Of a DNA stretch of 64,000 bases, positions 35,485-43,515 are shown piece by piece. Position numbers and translations under genes: made by a program. The notes under the pieces were generated by a model. It did no database searches, had not been told where the DNA came from, and was given only the letters and a program-made list of their open reading frames with translations. Each line of letters begins with the position of its first letter. Position 1 is the first letter of the stretch. Origin of the DNA: Natronoarchaeum rubrum (lineage in GTDB: Archaea > Halobacteriota > Halobacteria > Halobacteriales > Natronoarchaeaceae); assembly GCF_024494695.1 (NCBI RefSeq), contig NZ_JANHDP010000001.1, positions 744,001 to 808,000 of the forward strand, given 5' to 3'.

Positions 35485-37046
35485 ACGCGGGCCACCTCCT
35501 CGGACTGCCGGTCGATGGTGTACTCCCGCCCGAAGCCGGTCAGCGCGGCGACGACGAACACGGCGACCAGCAGCCAGCCCTGGAACACGAAGGGTACGAC
35601 TTCGACGGGATTGACGACCATGCTCGTCTCGAACCAGTCGTACTGCTCGGGCAGGGTCTGCATCTCGGTGAAGCCGACGAGCACGCCGCCGGACCACGGG
35701 AAGATGTAGCCCAGCGCCGCGGTCTGGGCGTCGAGGATGTTCGCGCGGCGGTAGCCATTCAGATTGAACCGCTCGCCGACCTTCGAGATGAACGGCCCGA
35801 TCGCGATCTCGGCGGCCGTATTGATCGTGATGATGGCGTTGATCATCGCCGCAGAGCCGACCATCGTCAGTTCCGCGTTGCGGACGTTCGTCGCGAGATT
35901 CGTCAGCGACCAGTCGAGGATCGCCTGGAACGCCCCGCCGCGGATCATGATCTGGGCGGCCGCGATGATCAGCAGGACGAGGATCGACAGCGCGAAGAAG
36001 CCCGCCGCGCCGGAGTAGATGCTGCCGCCGACGCCGACGGCGCTGGCGTCCGTCGTCACTTCCAGGAACGGGAGGAAGGACAGTTGCTCGGACGCGGGAG
36101 CGCTCGCCGGCGCGGTGAACAGCAGCATGTCGCTGACCGGCGCCAGCCCGAGCAGGATGTTGAGAACGACCGCGGTGACGAGCCCCCAGGAGATCGCCTC
36201 GACGATGTGACGCCCGCTGACGGCCGTCCCGATCACCATGCCCATCGAGAGCAGGTGAACCAGCCCGGCCGGTTCGCTCTCCGCGACGAGGAGGTCCTGA
36301 GCGCCGCCGGCGATGTCCAGCCCCGACATGGCGCCGCTGGCGACGATGTACGCGGGGAACGCGATCGCCGCCGCGACGATCACGTACTTGAATCGCGAGG
36401 CGACGACCCCGCCGATGTCCGAGTCTTGGGTGACCGCGCTGACGATCGTCGTGTCGCTGACGGGCGCGAGGTTATCGCCGAACACCGCCCCCGAAAGTAT
36501 CGCGCCGAACAGCAACACGGGGTTGGCGCCCAGCAGCACGCCCGCCGGGAAAAAGAGGGCGACGAACGCGACGGTCGTCCCGTAGCCGGTGCCGATGCCG
36601 GTCGCCAGTACCGCCGCGAGGAGGAACGTGAGCGCGGGGAACAGCGTGGCGCCGATCCCGAACGCGTCGGCCAGCCAGACGAGGCCGCCGACGAACCCGC
36701 CGGCCTGCAGCGTGTCGGCGAACATGCCGGCCCAGAGCCACGCCACGATCGCGGTCACCGCCACGGGCTGGGTCATCCCCTCGAACAGGGTGTTAGCGTA
36801 CCCGGTCCAGGAGCCCTTCACGAAGAACATCCCGACGATCAGTCCGATCAGCATCCCCGCGACCAGGCCGCTGGTGTCTGAGATTCGCCACAGCGCCGTC
36901 TGGGCGACCGCCCAGACGATGAAAAACAGGATGGGAAGCGCGCTCATTCCCCGGCCCCCGTAGAACTCGATCCGGGGCCCCTCGTCCTCGCTCGCGGTGA
37001 CGAACTCGCTCGATACGTCTCTGTCCGGTGATTCGTCCGTCCCCAT
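35481..37046 (-). CDS. nhaC: Na+/H+ antiporter, NhaC family
   Basis: 521 residues with about eleven or twelve membrane segments. The N-terminal 35 residues are an acidic cytoplasmic tail. NhaC-family features are the segment GIGTGYGTTVAFVALFFPAG near residue 160, GAVFGDNLAPVSDTTIVSA near 190 with conserved D/S/T residues in the ion site, and AAMINAIITINTAAEIAIGP near 420. It exchanges sodium for protons across the membrane, important for cytoplasmic ion balance in a halophile. A TATA element lies about 28 bases before the ATG with a palindrome just upstream of it. The stop overlaps the start of a 92-residue gene. Confidence 0.92.
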   Translation of the reverse strand: MGTDESPDRDVSSEFVTASEDEGPRIEFYGGRGMSALPILFFIVWAVAQTALWRISDTSGLVAGMLIGLIVGMFFVKGSWTGYANTLFEGMTQPVAVTAIVAWLWAGMFADTLQAGGFVGGLVWLADAFGIGATLFPALTFLLAAVLATGIGTGYGTTVAFVALFFPAGVLLGANPVLLFGAILSGAVFGDNLAPVSDTTIVSAVTQDSDIGGVVASRFKYVIVAAAIAFPAYIVASGAMSGLDIAGGAQDLLVAESEPAGLVHLLSMGMVIGTAVSGRHIVEAISWGLVTAVVLNILLGLAPVSDMLLFTAPASAPASEQLSFLPFLEVTTDASAVGVGGSIYSGAAGFFALSILVLLIIAAAQIMIRGGAFQAILDWSLTNLATNVRNAELTMVGSAAMINAIITINTAAEIAIGPFISKVGERFNLNGYRRANILDAQTAALGYIFPWSGGVLVGFTEMQTLPEQYDWFETSMVVNPVEVVPFVFQGWLLVAVFVVAALTGFGREYTIDRQSEEVARV

Positions 37047-37071
37047 AGTTCGTTCCGACCGTCAGCGCACT

Positions 37072-37099
37072 GCTACATAAGAATGAGTGGTAATACCAC
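37072..37099 (-). promoter_or_regulatory. nhaC promoter with adjacent palindrome
   Basis: On the minus strand CTTATGTAG (37072-37080) is a TATA-like element about 28 bases before the nhaC ATG. Directly upstream is a perfect 13-base palindrome GTGGTAATACCAC (37087-37099), in the position where a repressor or activator would meet TFB. Candidate operator. Confidence 0.5.
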
Positions 37100-37246
37100 A
37101 CTATCCGACACGTTCTCCCCTGTGGTCGTGATGACGGTCCAGCTACCGCGGCTCCTATCCACGCTCGTGCATATGATTGGCTATTTCGACGCGGATCTGG
37201 GCACGAACCCGAGGTTTCAAGAGCGTCGCGGTCGGCGGTTTACGTA

Positions 37247-38140
37247 ATGACGCACGTCATCGACGGCAACGCGGTGGCCGACGAGATCCGCTCGGACCTG
37301 ACAGAGAGCATCGACGCGCTGGGCGACGCCGGCGTCACGCCGGGCCTCGCGACGGTGCTGATGAGCGACGACCCCGCGAGCGAGACGTACGTGTCGATGA
37401 AACAGCGCGATTGCGAGGAGGTCGGAATCGACAGCGTCCACGTCGAGATCGACCCCGAGGCGCCCGCCGAGGAGCTGTACGACACGATCGACGAACTCAA
37501 CGAGGATCCCGAGGTCCACGGCATCCTCGTCCAGATGCCGGTGCCCGACCACGTCGACGAGCGCGAGGTGCTCAACCGGATCGATCCGGTGAAGGACGTC
37601 GACGGGTTCCACCCCGAGAACGTCGGCAAGCTCGTCGCCGGCCACGCACGGTACAAGCCGTGCACGCCCCACGGCGTCCAGAAGCTGCTCGAAGCCGCCG
37701 ACGTCGACCCCGAAGGCAAGGACGTCGTGATCGTGGGCCGCTCGAACATCGTGGGGAAGCCGCTGGCGAACCTGCTGATCCAGAAAACCGATCTGGGCAA
37801 CGCGACTGTGACGGTCTGTCACTCCCGGACGAACGATCTCGGCGCCAAGACGCGGAACGCCGACGTCGTCGTCGCGGCCTGCGGCGTCCCCCAGCTCGTC
37901 GACGGCGAGATGCTCACCGAGGGCACCACGGTGATCGACGTCGGCGTCAACCGCGTCGACGCCGATACGGAGAAGGGCTACGAACTGGTCGGCGACGTCG
38001 ACTTCGAGAGCGCGAAGGAAAAAGCCGGCGCGATCACGCCGGTGCCCGGCGGCGTCGGCCCGATGACGCGGGCGATGTTGCTGTACAACACGGTGAAAGC
38101 GGCCGGCCTGCAGAAAGACGTCGACGTCGTCCTTCCCTGA
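37247..38140 (+). CDS. folD: Methylenetetrahydrofolate dehydrogenase/cyclohydrolase FolD
   Basis: 297 residues, standard. The catalytic lysine is K52 in YVSMKQRDCEE, with VLMSDDPASETY before it. VHGILVQMPVPDHVDE, DGFHPENVGKL and KPCTPHGVQKLL are family signatures, then VIVGRSNIVGKPLANLL and the C-terminal TPVPGGVGPMTRAMLL. It interconverts methylene-, methenyl- and formyl-tetrahydrofolate with NAD(P)+. With glyA at 49.5 kb it serves the one-carbon route from serine. It has its own promoter region (37047-37246) and is convergent with the next gene. Confidence 0.95.
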   Translation: MTHVIDGNAVADEIRSDLTESIDALGDAGVTPGLATVLMSDDPASETYVSMKQRDCEEVGIDSVHVEIDPEAPAEELYDTIDELNEDPEVHGILVQMPVPDHVDEREVLNRIDPVKDVDGFHPENVGKLVAGHARYKPCTPHGVQKLLEAADVDPEGKDVVIVGRSNIVGKPLANLLIQKTDLGNATVTVCHSRTNDLGAKTRNADVVVAACGVPQLVDGEMLTEGTTVIDVGVNRVDADTEKGYELVGDVDFESAKEKAGAITPVPGGVGPMTRAMLLYNTVKAAGLQKDVDVVLP

Positions 38141-38206
38141 CCGGCGCTGCGTCGCCGGGCCGCAGGACGGCGTCGAAGACGTCGAGCTTCCCTGAGTCGG
38201 CGGAAC

Positions 38207-38929
38207 TTATTCTGACAGCCGCTCGAGCCGCTCGCGGCACCGCGCCAGCGCGTCCTCGTCGTCCCACCTGACCGCCTCGGCCAGGTTGCGCGCGGCTCTG
38301 ACGAGCGTCTCGGCGGTCTCGGGGTCGACGTCGCCCTGCAACGCCTTGATCCGCTTGACGTGATCGCCCAGCGTCGCCAGCGCGCCCATGGCCGCCGGAT
38401 ACTCGTCGTCCTGATCGTCGATCCAGGTGCTGATCTCGCTTCGGTAGGCTTGCGCCGCCTCGGCGTAGGCCAGCCCGCGAGCCTCGCGGAGTCCGAGGGG
38501 CACCTCGTCGGGCGCGGGTCGCTCGCCCCGGTCTGCACCCCGGAGCAAGGAGAGATAGTACAGCTCCTCGTCGTTGGTCGGGTCGTAGGACCGCCCCACG
38601 ACGTCGGCGACCTGTCGGAGTTCGCGGGCCGCGAGATACACGTCGTCGAGCGGCCGAAGCTCGCCCGCGTCGATGAAGCCCGTCCGGCGGACGAACTCCC
38701 GGCACTCCTCGATTGCGGCGTTCGCGAGCTCGTCCTCGGGTTCGGCGTCGATCATGTTGCGGACCTCGGTGAGATCAAGCGTCGCCTGGCCGGCGGTGTG
38801 GCGCTTGCGCTCCTCGTCGACGCCGACGCTGCGGACGCTCTCGCAGTTGGGGCAGGCGACGCTGCCGGTCTCGTAGTACGACCACCGCGTGCCACAGTCC
38901 TTGCACTCGCGCTCGCCGCGGATCTCCAT
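38207..38929 (-). CDS. Zinc-ribbon haloarchaeal protein of unknown function
   Basis: 240 residues. The N-terminus is a four-cysteine zinc ribbon: ECKDCGTRWSYYETGS then ACPNCESVRSVG, with cysteines near 9, 12, 26 and 29. The remainder is an all-helical acidic domain (for example VYLAARELRQVADVVG and AMGALATLGDHVKRI) with no motif I recognise. It is cytoplasmic and soluble. Single-gene unit, convergent with folD and about 65 bases from the methyltransferase gene upstream, possibly the same transcript. Likely nucleic-acid- or protein-binding. The function is not assigned. Confidence 0.7.
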   Translation of the reverse strand: MEIRGERECKDCGTRWSYYETGSVACPNCESVRSVGVDEERKRHTAGQATLDLTEVRNMIDAEPEDELANAAIEECREFVRRTGFIDAGELRPLDDVYLAARELRQVADVVGRSYDPTNDEELYYLSLLRGADRGERPAPDEVPLGLREARGLAYAEAAQAYRSEISTWIDDQDDEYPAAMGALATLGDHVKRIKALQGDVDPETAETLVRAARNLAEAVRWDDEDALARCRERLERLSE

Positions 38930-38993
38930 GCGTGGCCGTAACGCTCGCGGCGTGAAATATCCTCCACTCCGGACCGGTGCCGCGGCGGCGCAG

Positions 38994-41225
38994 TCAGCCG
39001 TCCCGGCGCGCGAGCAACTCCTCGACGGCGGCGTCGACGTCGGCGCGGATCGGCTCCAGATCGTCGATCGTCGTCCGGTTGTACTCGCGCTTGCTCACGT
39101 CGGTGTGCTCGGGGACGATCTCGTGGGCGCGGCGCGACCCCTCGGCCAGTCGGTCGACGAGGTCGTCCGACACGTCCGCCGCGGTCGGAAGGTACAGCCG
39201 CGAGACGACGGCCTTCGAGAGGCTGGACTTGCCCTCCGAGACGATATCGTCGAGCGAGCGCTGGTAGAGCGAGGAGTTCAGCAGCGCACAGAGGAAGTGG
39301 GCCTCGCGCTCGTCGTCGGTCGCGACGAACATGCAGTGATCGCCCGGCACGACCGGTTTCTCCCCGAGGTCTTCGTCCTCGACGGACGAGACGACGGCGA
39401 AGTGGGGCTTGTAGCCCAGCCGGCACCAGACGATCTTGTAGTCGGCCCAGGTGTACTCGCCGAGGCCGAACACGCTGTAGAAGGGGCCGCGATCGAGCCA
39501 CGACGAGGAGCGCTCGGCGAGGCGCTCGCGTCGCGCGTCGAGGTAGTCGTACGTACGCGGGCACTCGCGTTCGAGTCGGTCCTCGTTGTCCTCGCCGGCC
39601 TGGCGCTGGGGGACGAGCCGGAGGTCGTGGCCGAACAGGCCGTACTTGACGACGTGGCGGGACTTGAGGTACGGAAAGACGTGATCGGGCTCGATGTCCG
39701 CGAGCTGGTCGCGGTCGATCTCGAACACCTCGCGCGCGTCGTCCTTGACGCCGTGGCGGATCTCGTGGTCGCAGTCGCCGAGCGCCCGGCGGTCGGCGTC
39801 CGCGCGGAGCCACGACGACGCGGGGTCCTCGGCGTCGACGGGGACGAACTCGGTCTCCTCGCGGCGGAGTGTGGCGTCGACCGCCGCGCGCGTCGAGAAG
39901 TCCGGTGCGGCGTCACCCCTCGACCACGCGGTGACGGGGATCGGCGTCGACGCGGACTCGCCGGCCGAGAGCGCGAAGATCGCCGCCCCAGCACGGACGC
40001 CGTCACCGAACGGCCGGAGGTCGGCGAAGTCGTGGACCCGGCGAACGCGAAGCGGGTCGCCGTCGAGGCGCTGGGCGCGCAGCCGTCGCCCCGCGGGCCC
40101 CTTCGCGATGGTGCGCTTGAGCACGAACGCGGCGTCGCCGTCGGCCGCGAGGTAGCGGTCCGCGCAGGTCAGCACGAACGGCACCGAGACGTCGTCGTTC
40201 GCGTGGCCCAGCAGCGCGGTCTTTCCGTCGCCGGGCGCCAGATCGAGTCGCTCGGCGGGGCCATCTCTCCAGGCCGTCCGGACGGCGTCGGGCAGGTCGC
40301 TCCAGGTGATCCACGGCGGGTTGCCGACGAGGTGGTCGACCCTCGGATCGAACGGCTCGCCCCGGTAGCGGAGGTCGTCGTCGCGCGTGACGCCGAGCGC
40401 GTCCGTGAGAAACACCGGAACGGCGACCGACTCGACCTCCGGCGAGCCGAGGAGAGGCGCCAGCGAAAGCACGTACGACAGCGTCGCGCTCCGAACCGCC
40501 ACGGGATTCAGGTCGATCCCGAACACGCCGTCGGTGATCCGGTCGAGTCGCTCTCGCGCGTCCAGCCCGGCGTCCGCGGTCGCCGCGAGCTTGCGATCGA
40601 TCAGGACCGAGAGGAACGCGCCCGAGCCACAGCCCGGATCGAGGTAGGTGTCGGCGCCGACGTCGTCTTCGAGCGCGTCGACGGCCAGCGCGGCGACGCC
40701 GCGGGGCGTGTAGTACTCGCCGAGCGCGAGGCGAACGGGGCGGGTCACCACCGACTCGTAGAGTTGCCGGAGCGCGTCGGGATCGACGGCGTTCGGCGCG
40801 GCCGCCGATCCGGACGCCGCGGCGAGCTCGGCGTCAACGAGCGATCGGAGTTCGTCGTCCGCGACCGCGTCGTGGACCGCCCGGAGGTCGACGCCGAGCG
40901 CGCCGGTGTTCGCGCCGGGTGCGCGATCGCGCACGCGAACGTCGAGCGCCCGCTCGACCGCGGCGAACAGTCGTTCGAGCAGAAAATCGTAGTACAGCCA
41001 ATCGCGGACGAGCGCTTCGCGCGAGCGCTCGCCCGGCAACGAGTCGACGGCGTCGCCGTGGCTCCGGCGGACGAACTGGAGCCAGTCCGCGACGGCGTCA
41101 GCGACGACGCCGTCGTCCGCGCGGTCGCGGGCGGCCGCCGCGTACCGCGCGTGGGCGTCGCTCTCGCGTCCGAGTCGGTCCGCCAGTCGTGCGCCCGCGT
41201 CGGGGGCGAGAGCCGCGTCAGTCAT
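38994..41225 (-). CDS. Eco57I/PglX-like N6-adenine DNA methyltransferase (orphan)
   Basis: 743 residues. Motif X is EYYTP at 170-174, motif I DPGCGSGAF at 196-204, GIDLNPVAV at 236-244 (motif II), and the catalytic NPPW at 302-305 (motif IV). A long C-terminal region (about 400-740) resembles the target-recognition half of Eco57I/type IIG or BREX PglX enzymes, including FGLGEYTWADYKIVWCR, ALLNSSLY and VSRLYLPTA. The N-terminal 150 residues are helical and hold no visible PD-ExK nuclease motif. It would methylate adenine in a specific DNA sequence. No nuclease, BREX, or DISARM gene lies beside it, so it is an orphan or a single-gene system. The composition is locally normal. Confidence 0.85.
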   Translation of the reverse strand: MTDAALAPDAGARLADRLGRESDAHARYAAAARDRADDGVVADAVADWLQFVRRSHGDAVDSLPGERSREALVRDWLYYDFLLERLFAAVERALDVRVRDRAPGANTGALGVDLRAVHDAVADDELRSLVDAELAAASGSAAAPNAVDPDALRQLYESVVTRPVRLALGEYYTPRGVAALAVDALEDDVGADTYLDPGCGSGAFLSVLIDRKLAATADAGLDARERLDRITDGVFGIDLNPVAVRSATLSYVLSLAPLLGSPEVESVAVPVFLTDALGVTRDDDLRYRGEPFDPRVDHLVGNPPWITWSDLPDAVRTAWRDGPAERLDLAPGDGKTALLGHANDDVSVPFVLTCADRYLAADGDAAFVLKRTIAKGPAGRRLRAQRLDGDPLRVRRVHDFADLRPFGDGVRAGAAIFALSAGESASTPIPVTAWSRGDAAPDFSTRAAVDATLRREETEFVPVDAEDPASSWLRADADRRALGDCDHEIRHGVKDDAREVFEIDRDQLADIEPDHVFPYLKSRHVVKYGLFGHDLRLVPQRQAGEDNEDRLERECPRTYDYLDARRERLAERSSSWLDRGPFYSVFGLGEYTWADYKIVWCRLGYKPHFAVVSSVEDEDLGEKPVVPGDHCMFVATDDEREAHFLCALLNSSLYQRSLDDIVSEGKSSLSKAVVSRLYLPTAADVSDDLVDRLAEGSRRAHEIVPEHTDVSKREYNRTTIDDLEPIRADVDAAVEELLARRDG

Positions 41226-41368
41226 CGTTCCGTGTTCAGGCCCGCCGTTCGGGTGCGGTGTCGGCCCTGACGTTGCCGGGGCGGCATTAAAAGTGTTCGA
41301 GTCTCGCGGTTCGACGCGGTCGCCGGCCGCCCGCGACTTTCATGTCACTCGCGCCGGTAGCTGGCCGC

Positions 41369-41515
41369 ATGCGCTCCGAAGAGGAAGTCCGCGAGCAGTA
41401 CGAGTACCTGCAGGACCAGCTCGACGACGAGGAGATGCGTCACGAAGGCGTCCGAAAACTGTTCAGTCACTACAAGCGGGCGCTCGGGTGGGTTCTCGAG
41501 GAGGAACACATGTAA
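41369..41515 (+). CDS. 48-residue conserved-looking small acidic protein
   Basis: A 49-codon frame from ATG 41369 to TAA 41515. The peptide starts MRSEEEVREQYEYLQDQLDD, is highly charged, predicted helical (hairpin-like), with FSHYKRALGWVLEEEHM at the end. It resembles small haloarchaeal proteins of unknown role. The acidic codon bias fits a real gene. The six-T terminator 11 bases past the stop supports it. Confidence 0.65.
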   Translation: MRSEEEVREQYEYLQDQLDDEEMRHEGVRKLFSHYKRALGWVLEEEHM

Positions 41516-41526
41516 ACGCAGCTTAA

Positions 41527-41532
41527 TTTTTT
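41527..41532 (+). terminator. U-tract terminator after the 48-residue gene
   Basis: Six T residues 12-17 bases past the stop at 41515, typical of archaeal intrinsic termination. Confidence 0.55.
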
Positions 41533-41561
41533 GATCAGGGAAGCGAACGGTAGGCTGGTGT

Positions 41562-41576
41562 CGAAACATTTAAGAT
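41562..41576 (+). promoter_or_regulatory. BRE/TATA promoter upstream of two hairpins
   Basis: CGAAAC (BRE-like) followed by ATTTAAGAT, a good haloarchaeal core promoter, predicting a start near 41597, exactly where the first of two hairpins begins. It has no start codon at the expected leaderless position. Confidence 0.6.
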
Positions 41577-41596
41577 CAACGAGTGAATTTGCTCAG

Positions 41597-41695
41597 GTGA
41601 CGCTTCGCTTGGAGGGCCGAAGCGTCAGCGGGGACCAATTCAGGGCGGCAAGCGATCGCGCGTTTTTCGCGCGCGATTCGCTTTCCTGTTTCGAC
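41597..41695 (+). ncRNA. Candidate structured RNA (small RNA or glutaredoxin leader)
   Basis: Hairpin 1 pairs 41598-41607 with 41618-41627 (ten pairs, TGACGCTTCG with its complement) around a ten-base loop. Hairpin 2 (41651-41682) pairs AGCGA with TCGCT and TCGCGCG with CGCGCGA, with one bulged T and a T-rich loop. A promoter ends about 20 bases before hairpin 1. No reading frame with acidic bias occupies the segment. It could be an independent sRNA of about 90-100 bases or the 5' leader of the glutaredoxin gene at 41763. Confidence 0.45.
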
Positions 41696-41762
41696 GAATC
41701 GACGAGCGGCGGCGCCGTGCCGAATCGCAACCGTTCTTCTTCCGCAGTGCCAACGCGGAGGC

Positions 41763-42017
41763 ATGGCTGAGCCGGTTCCGATCACCGTGTACACGAGAGA
41801 GAACTGTCACCTCTGCGACGAGGCCGTCGAGACGCTGACCCGGATCGCCGACTCGGAAGGTGTCGCGATCGACATCGACGAGGTCGACGTCGACGAGGAT
41901 CCCGAGCTCGCCGAGGAGTACGGCGACCGGGTTCCCTACGTGCTGGTCGACGGGACGCCGAAGTTCAAGTACAGAGTCGACGCCGCAAAGGCCCGTAGCG
42001 TGCTTTCACGGCAGTAA
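41763..42017 (+). CDS. Glutaredoxin-like thioredoxin-fold protein
   Basis: 84 residues, the length of a glutaredoxin. The active site CHLC lies in TVYTRENCHLCDEA near residue 15, followed by the IDIDEVDVDEDPELAEEYG helix-strand segment and the cis-proline motif RVPYVLVDG. It is a soluble dithiol oxidoreductase, probably using the haloarchaeal thiol gamma-glutamylcysteine system. It starts 166 bases behind the putative promoter at 41562, so a long structured leader is possible; a closer TATA box is weak. PadR regulator follows after 110 bases. Confidence 0.85.
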   Translation: MAEPVPITVYTRENCHLCDEAVETLTRIADSEGVAIDIDEVDVDEDPELAEEYGDRVPYVLVDGTPKFKYRVDAAKARSVLSRQ

Positions 42018-42127
42018 CGGCGCAATCTGCGAGCGACGCCGGTCGCGATCCCGGTCGGTTTCTCCAAAACTGTTAGGTGTTCGTTTTGTGTGGTAGCTGG
42101 TCGTATTCGATTACAGAGGCAAACACG

Positions 42128-42451
42128 ATGTACGATCTCACCGGCTTCAAGCGCGACCTGTTGTACGTAATCGCGGGACTGGAAGAGCCCCACGGGCTGG
42201 CGATCAAGTCCGAACTCGAGGACTATTACGAGTCCGAAGTCCATCCCGGGCGGCTCTATCCGAATCTCGACGACCTCGTCGAAGAAGGACTGGTCGAGAA
42301 AGGATCACACGATCGCCGGACGAACGCCTACGAACTCTCCGAGAAAGGGTACGAGACGCTCTCGCAGCGTCGCGACTGGGAGAGGAAGTACTACGGCGAC
42401 CAGACGCCGACAGAAGATGCCACGAGCGTTCCCGCTCACGCGGGCAACTGA
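42128..42451 (+). CDS. PadR-family transcriptional regulator
   Basis: 107 residues from the ATG at 42128. The winged helix is DLTGFKRDLLYVIAGLEEPH then GLAIKSELEDYYESEVHPGR (recognition region) then LYPNLDDLVEEGLVEKG, with DRRTNAYELSEKGYETL as wing and helix. This is the haloarchaeal PadR type, to which the oxidative-stress regulator RosR of Halobacterium also belongs; I do not claim orthology. No C-terminal ligand domain is present. It lies downstream of glutaredoxin, which might hint at redox control. Confidence 0.85.
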   Translation: MYDLTGFKRDLLYVIAGLEEPHGLAIKSELEDYYESEVHPGRLYPNLDDLVEEGLVEKGSHDRRTNAYELSEKGYETLSQRRDWERKYYGDQTPTEDATSVPAHAGN

Positions 42452-42501
42452 ACGGACGGTAGCTCCCCACGATAGCGTCTTTCGGCGGGACGCAGGGCGA
42501 A

Positions 42502-43476
42502 TCAGACCGTCAGTTCCGAGTCCGACGACGCGTTAGCGAACAGGTCGGCCACCAGACCGGCGCCGTCGTTCGTCTCCGCGAGGTTCTCCATCAGCACCGT
42601 CTCGCTGGGGAAGAGCCGCTCGCCCAGCTCGAGGCCGTGCTCGCGCGCCGTCGACCCAGTGACCGTCAGGTAGACGCCGAGCCCGGCGTCTGCGATGGCG
42701 GCTTCTTCCTCGCGGCCGTTCTGGGGATAACAGAAGTCGACGCCCTCGACGGCGTCGGTTCCGAGCACCGCCTCGACGAGCCGTTCGTAGCGCGGCGAGA
42801 TACACAGCGGCCCCTCGTACTCGCGAACGAACTCGCGATCGAACGCGTCGTCCGTCCCTTCGCGTCGAAGATCGGGTTGGCCCATCAGCGTGTGATAGAC
42901 CGTATCGCCGAGTCCGGCGACGACCCGGACGTCGGTGTCGCGGGGATCGATGCGAGCGTTGAGGTCCGCGATCGACTCCAGCGGTTCGGCCCGCAGGCCG
43001 ACGACCTCCTCTAGCACGAGGTCGGCGCTGTCGAACCCCAGCGCGAACTCGTGGGTGCGCAGCGCTCGAAACGGCTCCTCGCGGCCGATCAGCTGCAGCT
43101 CGACGTCGCCCAGCGGGATCGTGACGCTGTCGAACACGATCCGGCGCGGGCGTCCCTTTCGGTCGTCCCGCAGCAGCGTGTACTCGGGGCGCCCCGGCGC
43201 CGAGAGATCACTGTACTCCGCGAGGCGCTCGTAGACGTCGTCCGCGGCGGTCTGCTCGCCCTTGGCGATCGCCTTCTCGTAGCGCAGGATGGAGCTGATC
43301 GAATCGGCCAGCGAGGCGACGTCGACGCCGGCGGAGAGATCAGCCGTCGAGGATCGTTCGCTGCCGTGGCGCTCGGAGGAGAGATGGCTGTCCTCGACGC
43401 GCGTCGCAAGGCGGTCGAGCACGGCCTCGAGCGGGCGCCCCTTGCGAGGGACGGCCACGGGAATCGTCTCAGTCAT
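42502..43476 (-). CDS. HisG-like (ATP phosphoribosyltransferase-fold) protein with altered PRPP site
   Basis: 324 residues from ATG 43476. The start IPVAVPRKGRPLEAVLDRLA matches the HisG N-terminal pattern (IAVPNKGRL). Later blocks VVAGLGDTVYH, LCISPRYERLVEAVL and YLTVTGSTAREHGLEL correspond in order to the HisG domains. The PRPP loop of HisG usually carries acidic residues before V-x-TG-x-T; here the segment reads YLTVTGST, so the acidic residues are gone. Between residues 30 and 130 an unusual charged insert (LSSERHGSERSST and DDVYERLAEYSDLSAPGR) is present. It is a paralogue, not clearly a histidine enzyme. The minus-strand coiled-coil gene lies upstream with 39 bases between. Confidence 0.6.
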   Translation of the reverse strand: MTETIPVAVPRKGRPLEAVLDRLATRVEDSHLSSERHGSERSSTADLSAGVDVASLADSISSILRYEKAIAKGEQTAADDVYERLAEYSDLSAPGRPEYTLLRDDRKGRPRRIVFDSVTIPLGDVELQLIGREEPFRALRTHEFALGFDSADLVLEEVVGLRAEPLESIADLNARIDPRDTDVRVVAGLGDTVYHTLMGQPDLRREGTDDAFDREFVREYEGPLCISPRYERLVEAVLGTDAVEGVDFCYPQNGREEEAAIADAGLGVYLTVTGSTAREHGLELGERLFPSETVLMENLAETNDGAGLVADLFANASSDSELTV

Positions 43477-43515
43477 TAGCGGGACGACGGTCCCGCCGGT
43501 CAAACAGGTTGCGAT

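Noticed and set aside
38889..41270. Plus-strand 793-codon frame
   Set aside because: Antisense of the methyltransferase gene, rich in R, V and D; no domain and no plausible start.
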